From an uncultured Planctomycetaceae bacterium (lineage in GTDB: Bacteria; Planctomycetota; Planctomycetia; Pirellulales; Pirellulaceae), in NCBI GenBank assembly GCA_903927685.1, contig CAIYOB010001137.1, forward strand, positions 1 through 7,055: 7,055 nt of DNA, read 5' to 3'. Every line of letters starts with the position of its first letter. The first letter of the stretch is position 1. Of this stretch, positions 1 through 6,649 are shown one piece after another. The translations under genes were made by a program, and so were the position numbers. The notes below the pieces were generated by a model. The model searched no databases. It saw only the letters and a program-made list of their open reading frames with translations, and was not told the origin of the DNA.

Positions 1-1
1 C

Positions 2-1930
2 CAAACGGCAGACGCAGCGCGAGGCCGGGAGGCGGTGGCCAAGCAGCAAGCTCTGGTGTGGCTTCGCGAGGCGGAGCGGTTGATCGACGTGATGGCCACC
101 GGGGTCAGCAGCGTGCTGCAGAACGTGGGCGGTGCCGAGGGCCTGCGGTTGCGGCTGCTGGACCAGGCCGCCGCGGCTTACGGACGTTTCGCCCGGGCCG
201 AACTGGACGACCCGGACATCCGGCTCCAAGCCGCGCACGCCCAGATGCGATTGGGCGACCTCTATCGGCTGATGCAGCAGCTGGACAAAGCCGTCGCGGC
301 CTACGACCGAGCACAGACGATCTGCGCGGCCCTGGCCGATCATCCTTTTTCGCAAGAGGATCCGCGGCTGGACGCGGCCCTGTGCTGGCGGAAACAGGGC
401 GATATTCGGCTGGAGCAGGGGCAAGACGACGCGGCTCGCCAATGCCTGACCAACGCCCAGTCGCTGCTGGGCCAAGCCCGACCGTCGGCCCGGCGAATCC
501 GCCAGGAGATCGACCTGAAGATGAGCCTGGGGTGGTTGGAACGTAAACGCGAGAATCTGGAGCAGGCCGAGCGCTGGCTGCGCGAGGCGGAGCAGCAGGC
601 GACCGCGGCGGGACGAGATGCCGGAGCTGCCTCGGACGACGACCCCGAGGGACTCGCGCAACTCGCCTTGGTCCAGAGCACGCTCGGCGATGTGCTGTCC
701 CAGGCGGGCCGCCACCCGCAAGCCATCGAGTGCCTGCGCAGGTCGCTCGCCACCGGCGAGGATCTGGTGCGCCTGGCGCCCAGTCATCTGCCCTATCTCG
801 AAGATCTGGCCTACGTGGAACTGACCCTGGCCCAGGCCCTGATGCCGCTGGGCGAGTGCGTCGAGGAAGAACGCCTGCTGCAGCGGGCGGCGGAGCGGTT
901 CCAGACACTGCTCCGGCAGATGGCGACCTTCCCGCACCTCCGTGAGAACCGGGCGATCGCGGTGGTCGACTTGGGCCTGCTGTACCACCAGGCGCACCGG
1001 AACCTGGAAGCACGCCAGTTCCTGGACGACGGCGTCGCGGAAATCCAGCGGTTGGCCGCGGCCCCCGACGCCACGGTTGGGCAATTGGAATTGCTGGCCT
1101 TGGCCTACACCGTCCGCGGCCGGGTCCTGCGGGATATGGCGCTCGGGACGGAGGCCGCGGTGGATTTTCGCAAAGCCCTCGGCCTGTACACCGACGTGCT
1201 GTTGCACGGTGACAACGAATCGCCCAGTTACCAACGGGGCGTCGCTGCCACGGGGCGGCACTACGCCGTTCAACTGGAGCGAGCCGGCGCGCATGGCGAC
1301 GCGGAACTTGAATACACGACCGCCGTCCGCATCTTGAGCGGGCTGTTGGAACGGGACCCGCAGCATCGCCAGACGCTGGATGAACTGGCCTTGTCCCACG
1401 AGTGCTTGGGCGACTTCCAGCGGCGCCGGCAGACGGCGGACAAGGCGACGGCTGAGTACCGCCAGGCAATCGAACTGCGGGCCAGGCTGCCGGAGGAGCC
1501 CGAGTACCTGGCGCGGTGGATTCGCGTGTTGCTGAAAGGGGGCACGCCCGGCGATCGGGAACGGGCCGCGGCGCTCGCCGACAAGTTGGTTGGCCTGCAG
1601 CCGGCGCATGCGGGTTACCGGACGCTGCAAGCCCGCGTCGCCCTGGCTCGCGAGGATTTCGACAGCTGCATTCGCCTGGTCGAGTCGCTGCCCGACCAGG
1701 ACGTGACGTCCGCGGGCGCGGAGCGGCAGTTCCTGCTCGCGATGGCCCGCCACCGCCGAGACGGCGCGGGCGACCGCTCCCTGGCCCGGCAGGATTTCGA
1801 CCGCGCCCTGGAACAGCTGCGCCGCGAATCCGCTGGCAACATCGCCCTGCTCGAACTCCGCGACGAAGCGGCCACGGTGCTGGGAATCGCTACCGTGGCA
1901 CCCGCCGAGTCACCGGCAGGAAAGGAATAG
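2..1930 (+). CDS. TPR-repeat protein, C-terminal part (5' end outside window)
   Basis: This is the C-terminal 642 residues of a larger protein. The frame is open from the first bases of the window with no stop, so the GTG at 35 is probably not the true start. It is almost entirely alpha-helical and built of about ten degenerate tetratricopeptide-like units. Clear examples, counted from the GTG, are residues 63-100 (RLGDLY...AVAAYDRA), 113-145, 161-190, 208-247, 255-295, 306-340, 351-388, 400-440, 447-484 and 505-552. No membrane segment or signal peptide is visible. The opening stretch (VWLREAERLIDVMATGV) resembles the linker that follows the kinase domain in planctomycete Ser/Thr kinases with TPR tails. 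No kinase motif lies in the window, so a kinase N-terminus is inference. TPRs usually mediate protein-protein contacts. The stop lies 8 bases before the secretion ATPase ATG, which suggests co-transcription and perhaps a scaffold or regulator of the pilus machinery. TPR fold is well supported; function is not. Confidence 0.8.
   Translation, partial: QTADAARGREAVAKQQALVWLREAERLIDVMATGVSSVLQNVGGAEGLRLRLLDQAAAAYGRFARAELDDPDIRLQAAHAQMRLGDLYRLMQQLDKAVAAYDRAQTICAALADHPFSQEDPRLDAALCWRKQGDIRLEQGQDDAARQCLTNAQSLLGQARPSARRIRQEIDLKMSLGWLERKRENLEQAERWLREAEQQATAAGRDAGAASDDDPEGLAQLALVQSTLGDVLSQAGRHPQAIECLRRSLATGEDLVRLAPSHLPYLEDLAYVELTLAQALMPLGECVEEERLLQRAAERFQTLLRQMATFPHLRENRAIAVVDLGLLYHQAHRNLEARQFLDDGVAEIQRLAAAPDATVGQLELLALAYTVRGRVLRDMALGTEAAVDFRKALGLYTDVLLHGDNESPSYQRGVAATGRHYAVQLERAGAHGDAELEYTTAVRILSGLLERDPQHRQTLDELALSHECLGDFQRRRQTADKATAEYRQAIELRARLPEEPEYLARWIRVLLKGGTPGDRERAAALADKLVGLQPAHAGYRTLQARVALAREDFDSCIRLVESLPDQDVTSAGAERQFLLAMARHRRDGAGDRSLARQDFDRALEQLRRESAGNIALLELRDEAATVLGIATVAPAESPAGKE
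1922..1926 (+). promoter_or_regulatory. Ribosome binding site for the GspE-like ATPase
   Basis: AAGGA lies inside the last codons of the TPR gene, 12 bases before the ATG at 1939. The spacing is slightly long, but this is the only purine-rich match near that ATG. It supports starting the ATPase at 1939 and not in the long upstream open extension that overlaps the TPR gene. Confidence 0.5.
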
Positions 1931-1938
1931 AAAAGCCC

Positions 1939-3168
1939 ATGCCCGATCCACACCGCGCCGACGAGACTCGGCAAATCCTGGCCCGCCTGGACGCGTCCGC
2001 CGCGGAATACGCGACGCAATTCGTCGAGGCGGTGCTGGCTGCCGCCAAGCGGTTGGGCGTCAGCGACGTCCACCTCCAGCCTGGCCCCGACGGCCTGGAT
2101 GCCCGCTGGCGGCTGGACGGCGTGCTGCAGTCCGTGGGCCGGTTTCCCCGCGGCGCCAAGTCGGACGTCATCGCGCGGCTCAAGGTCATGGCCGAACTGC
2201 TGACCTACCGCAACGACGTCCCGCAAGAGGGCCGCATCCGCGGGGCCGGCCACGACGTCGAGATGCGCGTCAGCACCTTTCCGACGCTGTACGGCGAGCG
2301 GGCCGTGGTCCGCCTGTTCGCGGCCGAGGGACGCTATCTGCACGTCGCCGACTTGGGCTTGCCCGCCGAAGTTACCGCGGCGCTCGACCGACTGCTGGTC
2401 GAGACCTCCGGCGCCATCGTCGTCTGCGGTCCGGCCGGCACCGGCAAGACGACGACGGTGTACGCTTGTCTGCGGGAGATCGTCCGCGGATCCGGCGGCC
2501 AGAAGTGCGTCGTGTCGCTCGAAGACCCGATCGAAATGCGAGTTGACGGCGTGGCGCAGTCGCAAGTCAATACGGCGGGCGGGTTCACGTTCGAAACGGG
2601 CCTCCGCTCGCTGATGCGGCAGGACCCCGAGGTGATCCTGCTGGGCGAGATTCGCGACCGGCTGACCGCGGAAACGGCCTTTCAAGCCGCCTTGACGGGC
2701 CACCTGCTGCTGACCACGTTTCACGCGGGCAGCGCGGCGGGCGCGGTCAGCCGCTTGAGCGACATGGGCATCGAGCCGTACCTGTTGCGGAGCGGGATCC
2801 TGGCGATCCTCAGCCAGCGGCTGGTCCGCCGGCTGTGCGACTGTGCGCTCGAAGGCCGCGATCCCAGCCAGGCGTTAGGGCTCCCGGTCCAGCGGTTCCG
2901 CTTGCCGGTCGGCTGCCCCGAGTGCCACGGCACGGGCTACACCGGCCGCAGCGTGCTGGCCGAGATGCTGCAGGCCGAGGCCGGCGAATTGGGGCGGGCG
3001 ATCCTGGATCGCAGCGACGCCGGACAACTCGAGCAGCGGGCGGTCCGGGCCGGCATGGTGACCCGCTGGCAGCGAGCCCTCCAGGCCGTCGAGGCGGGCG
3101 TGACCAGCCCCCAGGAAATTCGCCGCGTATTGGGCTTCTCGGCTGACGCGGGCGGCGGGCCGCAGTAG
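1939..3168 (+). CDS. GspE/PilB-family secretion ATPase, short form
   Basis: A 409-residue hexameric-type ATPase that would power pseudopilus or pilus assembly from the cytoplasmic face of the inner membrane. The N2E-type domain covers about residues 25-130 (SDVHLQP at 42-48, RWRLDGVL, PQEGR at 95-99, and the conserved pattern R110-VS...PT..GER). The catalytic domain follows: Walker A GPAGTGKTT at 164-172, Asp box SLEDPIE at 193-199, Walker B with LMRQDPEVILLGEIRD at 225-240 (Glu237), and His box TGHLLLTTFHA at 253-263. A four-cysteine zinc motif is present but compact: C300, C302, C326, C329. GspE and PilB are usually about 500-570 residues with an N1E/MshEN domain before this region; that domain is missing. 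The start at 1939 is chosen because the frame upstream runs antiparallel to no known domain and overlaps the TPR gene in another frame. The Cys motif argues against PilT, which lacks it. The length is closer to ComGA-like ATPases. Family assignment is firm; the exact system is open. Confidence 0.93.
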   Translation: MPDPHRADETRQILARLDASAAEYATQFVEAVLAAAKRLGVSDVHLQPGPDGLDARWRLDGVLQSVGRFPRGAKSDVIARLKVMAELLTYRNDVPQEGRIRGAGHDVEMRVSTFPTLYGERAVVRLFAAEGRYLHVADLGLPAEVTAALDRLLVETSGAIVVCGPAGTGKTTTVYACLREIVRGSGGQKCVVSLEDPIEMRVDGVAQSQVNTAGGFTFETGLRSLMRQDPEVILLGEIRDRLTAETAFQAALTGHLLLTTFHAGSAAGAVSRLSDMGIEPYLLRSGILAILSQRLVRRLCDCALEGRDPSQALGLPVQRFRLPVGCPECHGTGYTGRSVLAEMLQAEAGELGRAILDRSDAGQLEQRAVRAGMVTRWQRALQAVEAGVTSPQEIRRVLGFSADAGGGPQ

Positions 3169-3201
3169 AATGGCGGCATCGATCGAGAGGGGCCCGCAAG
3201 T

Positions 3202-3206
3202 AAGGA
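3202..3206 (+). promoter_or_regulatory. Ribosome binding site deciding a GTG start
   Basis: AAGGA lies 9 bases before GTG 3216, at near-ideal spacing. An in-frame TAA at 3201-3203 overlaps this site, so the GTG at 3216 is the first usable start of the first GspF-like gene. The site sits in the 47-base gap after the ATPase gene, the longest non-coding stretch in the window. I see no promoter boxes or terminator hairpin in that gap. Confidence 0.7.
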
Positions 3207-3215
3207 CTGACCATC

Positions 3216-4289
3216 GTGTCTTCACCATCGCCCACTGCCGGCTTGGCCGTCACGCTGGACCAACTGGTCGCGTTGAACGACGAGATGGCCGCGCTGACGC
3301 GCGCCGGCGTGCCGCTCGATGCGGGCCTGCTGCACGTCGGCGGCGACCTGCCGGGGCGGCTGGGCTGGATCAGCCGTGAACTGGGCCGCCGGTTGGCGGC
3401 GGGGGAGCCGCTGGACCAGGTCCTGAGCGACACCGCGTTCCCGCCCGCCTATCGCGCCGTGGTCGCTGCCGGGATCCGCTCGGGCCGCCTCGCGGTCGCG
3501 TTAGAAGGCGTCTCCGCGGCGTTACGCCGAGCGGCCGAGACGCGGCGACTGGTGGTCGTCTCCCTGGTCTATCCCCTGCTGGTGCTGGCGGTGGCCTATG
3601 CGCTGTTCTTGTTCCTGGTCGACAAGATCTTCCCCGTGATGCTCGTGGTATACCAAGGCATGCTGCCGGACGGGCGCGGCTTGGATTGGCTGCAGTGGCT
3701 CGAACGGACCGCGCCCGACTGGTTGCCGTGGCTGCCGCCGCTGCTGGTGGCGGTCCTGGTGCTCTGGTGGGTGCGATCGCGATCCGCGTGGCGGCTGGAA
3801 AGTGCCGGGCAGACCCAACGTAGCGGCACGCGGCGAACAGGCCTTCCGCGCGTCAGCCAGTTGCTGGCCGCGGGCCGCCTCGCGACGTTTGCCGACACGC
3901 TGGCCCTGCTGGTCGAGCACGGCTTGCCGTACCACGAGGCGCTGCAGTTGGCGGCCGACGCCAGCGGCGATCGCGGTCTGCGCGACGCCGTGGATTCTCT
4001 GGCCCAGCGGCTGGAGCGCGGCGAAACCGTGACGACGGCCGACGCCACCGGCTTGCCGTCGCTGTTGACGTGGTTGTTCGCCGCCCGGCTGGACCAGGCT
4101 GGCCTGGTGCGTTGTCTGCAGCGTGCGGCGGACGCGTATCGCCGCCAGGCCGAACGGCGGTCGCGCTGGCTGGCGATCTACCTGCCGTTCTGGCTGCTCG
4201 CCGGCCTGGGCGGCGTCGTGACGATTCTGTACGTGCTGTCCGTCGTGGGCCCCTGGGCCCGCATCCTGTACGAATTGAGCGCTCCGTAA
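3216..4289 (+). CDS. GspF/PilC-family inner-membrane platform protein, copy 1 (divergent)
   Basis: A 357-residue protein with the two-domain GspF layout. The first cytoplasmic helical domain spans about 15-110 (MAALTRAGVPLDAGL at 24-38, AAGIRSGRL at 84-92). Membrane helices lie at about 112-145 and 168-186. The second domain spans about 216-316 (RLATFADTLALLVEHGLPYHEAL at 221-243), and a last membrane helix lies at about 318-344. GspF/PilC proteins sit in the inner membrane above the ATPase ring and transmit its motion to the growing pseudopilus. This copy is the least typical of the three. It lacks the LPxxT motif in the loop after the first helix, has six Trp between residues 158 and 185, and its second SGxL-type motif is altered (RLDQAGL at 291-297). 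It starts with GTG, has a clear Shine-Dalgarno site, and ends in TAA directly abutting the next ATG. Family call is secure; individual role is unknown. Confidence 0.88.
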   Translation: MSSPSPTAGLAVTLDQLVALNDEMAALTRAGVPLDAGLLHVGGDLPGRLGWISRELGRRLAAGEPLDQVLSDTAFPPAYRAVVAAGIRSGRLAVALEGVSAALRRAAETRRLVVVSLVYPLLVLAVAYALFLFLVDKIFPVMLVVYQGMLPDGRGLDWLQWLERTAPDWLPWLPPLLVAVLVLWWVRSRSAWRLESAGQTQRSGTRRTGLPRVSQLLAAGRLATFADTLALLVEHGLPYHEALQLAADASGDRGLRDAVDSLAQRLERGETVTTADATGLPSLLTWLFAARLDQAGLVRCLQRAADAYRRQAERRSRWLAIYLPFWLLAGLGGVVTILYVLSVVGPWARILYELSAP

Positions 4290-5375
4290 ATGGACAACTC
4301 GGCTTCCGATCCCCGCGCAGTGAATCCGCCTTCCGGCGACGCCCCGCCGCGGACGTTGTCGGCCCGCCAGGCCGATGCGGTCACCGCTGTGCTGGCGGAT
4401 CTGACGGCGGCCGAGGCGCCTTTGGCCGAGGGGCTGCGCGCGGCGGCGGGCGAAGCTGCGGACCGGCGGGTCGGAGCGGAATTGGCGTGGCTGGCCGGGC
4501 AAGTCGAGGCCGGCCATGCGTTGGACGAAGTGCTGACGTCGCGCCACAGCGGCTATCCGGGCTATGCGGGCGGGCTGGTCCGGGCTGCCTTGCGGACCGG
4601 CCGGCTGGGCGAAGCGCTGCTCGAACTCACGGCCGCCCAGCAGACCCTGCGGGACATCGGCTGGTCGGTGCGGGCGGCGCTGGCCTATCCGCTGCTGTTG
4701 CTGGGGATCGCCGTGATCATCGGGTTGATCTTTGTCGTGATCCTGGTCGGCCCATTGGTGGATCTGCTGGCGGGGTTCGAGTTGGAATTGCCGAGCGTCA
4801 CGCAATCCCTGTTTTGGCTGCGCGAGACCGGCGTCCGCTGGGCGTTCATCCTGGCTGGCGTCGCGTTGGCAGCCGCGGGCCTGTTTCGCCTGGCGGGCGG
4901 CGCCGCGCGTTGGCGACGTGTCGTCTGCACGTTCCCGCTGGTCGGCCCGCTGTGGCAGTGGTCCGGCGTGGCGGAACTGGCGCGGCTGCTGGCGGTGCTG
5001 GTCGAGCAAGGCGTGCCGTTGCCGGAAGCGTTGCGGCTGGCGGCCGGCGCCTTGCGGGACGCGAACTTGCGCGAGGTCAGCCTGCGGTGGGCGGACGAGG
5101 TAGAGCAAGGCAGCCGCTTGTCGGAACGGATCGCGGTCTCGCCGCGCGTCCCGGCTTCGCTGTATCCGGTGGTCCGCTGGGGCGAGCAATCGGGACAGCT
5201 GGACGAAGCGTTTCGCGTGGCGGCGGACATGTTCGAGGGCCGTGTCCAGATGCGGGCGGAACTGCTCCGCACCGTCCTGCCGCCGTTGATCTTTGTGGCC
5301 GTGGCCGCCGGCGTCCTGCTGCTGATGCTGGGGCTGCTGTTGCCGATTTTTTCGATGATCCGCTGGTTGCAGTAA
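4290..5375 (+). CDS. GspF/PilC-family inner-membrane platform protein, copy 2 (most canonical)
   Basis: A 361-residue GspF-like platform protein. The first cytoplasmic domain spans about 25-128, with RTGRLGEAL at 102-110. Membrane helices lie at about 131-157 and 183-202. The loop between them holds the family motif LPSVT (167-171). The second domain spans about 225-328 (ELARLLAVLVEQGVPLPEAL at 229-248, and GEQSGQLDEAF at 298-308). A final membrane helix lies at 330-354, ending in the typical LPIFSMI. The ATG follows the TAA of copy 1 with no intervening base, so translation is probably coupled; only a weak GAG lies upstream (4277-4279). Of the three copies this one best matches textbook GspF, and it is the likeliest main partner of the ATPase. 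The first ~22 residues are Pro/Ser/Ala-rich and look disordered. I see no frameshift or truncation. Confidence 0.92.
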   Translation: MDNSASDPRAVNPPSGDAPPRTLSARQADAVTAVLADLTAAEAPLAEGLRAAAGEAADRRVGAELAWLAGQVEAGHALDEVLTSRHSGYPGYAGGLVRAALRTGRLGEALLELTAAQQTLRDIGWSVRAALAYPLLLLGIAVIIGLIFVVILVGPLVDLLAGFELELPSVTQSLFWLRETGVRWAFILAGVALAAAGLFRLAGGAARWRRVVCTFPLVGPLWQWSGVAELARLLAVLVEQGVPLPEALRLAAGALRDANLREVSLRWADEVEQGSRLSERIAVSPRVPASLYPVVRWGEQSGQLDEAFRVAADMFEGRVQMRAELLRTVLPPLIFVAVAAGVLLLMLGLLLPIFSMIRWLQ

Positions 5376-5398
5376 GGCTGGCTTGGCCGCCGAGTCAC

Positions 5399-6649
5399 AT
5401 GGAACATTTCAACCCGCTGAATTTTCTGGGAACGGCGATCCTGGGCGCCGCCTTGCTGTGGGCCGTCAAGCTGGCCTATGTCGGGCGCCGCGCGATCAGC
5501 GACGATCTGGTCAAGCGGTTGATGCTGCTGGCCGGCTGGCTGCTGCTGCTGACCGGGACGGTAGGCGTCGTCGTGGGGCTGTCCGGGCCGTTCGCCCCGG
5601 TGCCCTTGCTGGGGTCCGTCGTGGCCGCGATCGGGTACTTTAAGTACATGACCGCCGAGCGGCGGGCGCTGCTGTGGGCGCTGGCCGTGGCGGCGGAGAA
5701 GGGGATCCCGCTGGAGCAAGCCGCGCGGGCCTTTGCTGATGAACGCGGCGTGCAGATCGGCGTGCGGGTTTCCCGCCTGGCGGACATGCTCGAAGCGGGC
5801 GTGCCGCTGCCGCTCGCCCTGGACCTGAGCCGGAACCCGCTGCCGGCCGACGCGGTATTGGCCGCGCGGCTGGGCCAGGTGACCGGCCGGCTGGGCCCGG
5901 CGCTGCGGATGTCGCTCCGGCACAGCGAAATGTTCGACCGGACCCTGCGCGAGGCGTTCGGGCAACTGGGTTATTTGGTCGGCATCGTCCTGGCAGGCAC
6001 GATCGTCGTCCAGTTCACGATGCTCAAGATCGTACCGGTGTACGCCAAGATGTTCTACGAATTCGATCTGCTGCTGCCGCCGCTCACCCAGTGGCTGGTC
6101 GCGAGTGCGGTGCCGGCGATCTATGCGTTTCCTTTGGTTTGCGCCGCTCTGCTCGCTCTGCTGGCCTTGCTCTTGTCGCACTTCGTCCGCTGGTCCCGGT
6201 ACGAGCTGCCCGGCTTGAACCGGTTCTGGATCCGCAGCGACGGGGCCCTGGTTCTGCGGGCCTTGTCGTTTGCCGTCCAGCAGGGGCAGGAACTGGGACC
6301 GGCCGTGCGGCTGTTGGCTGAGCAGTATCCGCGGCCCAGCGTGGCCCGCCGCTTGGAGCGGGCGGCGGCTGGCATCGACCGCGGCGTCCCGTGGTGCGAT
6401 GCGTTGCGAGCCGAGCGGCTGGTGACGGCAGCGGACGCGGCCTTGCTGCAGGCGGCCCAGCGCGCGGGCAACTTGACGTGGGCCCTGGAGGAACTGTCCG
6501 AAGGCAGCCTCCGCCGCTGGGCCTTCCGCTGGAAGATCTTTGTCGATATCGCCTTTCCGTTTGCAATTCTGGCCCTGGGTTTGGTGGTCATGTTCATCGT
6601 CGTCGGCCTGTTCCTCCCCTTGGTCTCCTTGATTCAGGGCTTGTCATGA
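5399..6649 (+). CDS. GspF/PilC-family platform protein, copy 3, with N-terminal membrane extension
   Basis: A 416-residue GspF-like protein that begins with about 85 extra residues rich in hydrophobic segments (about 8-27, 41-62 and 66-82), not part of the usual GspF fold. Two GspF domains follow: about 85-190 (ALAVAAEKGIPLEQAARAF, then GQVTGRLGPALRMS at 159-172) and about 280-378 (LRALSFAVQQGQELGPAVRLL, AAQRAGNLTWALEEL). Membrane helices lie at about 188-210, 231-262 and 383-411. The LPPLT loop motif (226-230) is intact. The frame stays open far upstream inside the previous genes, but that is a shadow. ATG 5399 is the only standard start after the stop of copy 2. Its Shine-Dalgarno site is weak: AAGG at 5374-5377 is 21 bases away. 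The stop overlaps the next gene as ATGA. Platform role is inferred from family; the extension's role is unknown. Confidence 0.87.
   Translation: MEHFNPLNFLGTAILGAALLWAVKLAYVGRRAISDDLVKRLMLLAGWLLLLTGTVGVVVGLSGPFAPVPLLGSVVAAIGYFKYMTAERRALLWALAVAAEKGIPLEQAARAFADERGVQIGVRVSRLADMLEAGVPLPLALDLSRNPLPADAVLAARLGQVTGRLGPALRMSLRHSEMFDRTLREAFGQLGYLVGIVLAGTIVVQFTMLKIVPVYAKMFYEFDLLLPPLTQWLVASAVPAIYAFPLVCAALLALLALLLSHFVRWSRYELPGLNRFWIRSDGALVLRALSFAVQQGQELGPAVRLLAEQYPRPSVARRLERAAAGIDRGVPWCDALRAERLVTAADAALLQAAQRAGNLTWALEELSEGSLRRWAFRWKIFVDIAFPFAILALGLVVMFIVVGLFLPLVSLIQGLS
6636..6639 (+). promoter_or_regulatory. Ribosome binding site for the prepilin-like gene
   Basis: AGGG lies 6 bases before ATG 6646, inside the last codons of GspF copy 3. 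Together with the ATGA stop/start overlap it supports this start and suggests coupled translation. Confidence 0.5.

Noticed and set aside
35..37. GTG as the true start of the TPR gene
   Set aside because: The frame stays open through the window edge with similar composition and there is no convincing ribosome binding site before it, so the gene is treated as 5'-partial.
65..595. Short repeated GCGAGGCGGAGC at about 66 and 584
   Set aside because: Both copies encode REAE in TPR helices with the same favoured codons; no longer repeat surrounds them.
105..1469. 454-codon minus-strand frame opposite the TPR gene
   Set aside because: Arg/Pro/Gly-rich low-complexity product, no motif, opposite a clear TPR protein.
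1516..1938. Possible upstream extension of the ATPase gene
   Set aside because: The frame is open but the product is Arg/Gly/Pro-rich and overlaps the TPR gene; ATG 1939 with AAGGA upstream fits better.
1615..2724. 369-codon minus-strand frame across the TPR/ATPase junction
   Set aside because: Spans two real genes on the other strand, has no domain and no ribosome binding site that I can see; a GC-rich shadow.
3522..5189. 555-codon open frame on the minus strand opposite GspF copies 1 and 2
   Set aside because: Translation is Gln/Arg/Pro-rich with no recognisable domain, and it lies opposite two well-supported GspF genes. Long antisense frames are expected at this GC content.
5347..5352. 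Run of six T as a possible terminator tail or slippage site
   Set aside because: It lies inside the conserved C-terminal helix of GspF copy 2 (LPIFSMI), no GC-rich hairpin precedes it, and the frame is intact across it.
4070..5398. Upstream extension of GspF copy 3 to an 859-residue protein
   Set aside because: The extension overlaps copies 1 and 2 in another frame and reads as Gly/Arg/Ala-rich shadow. Domain content begins only after 5399.
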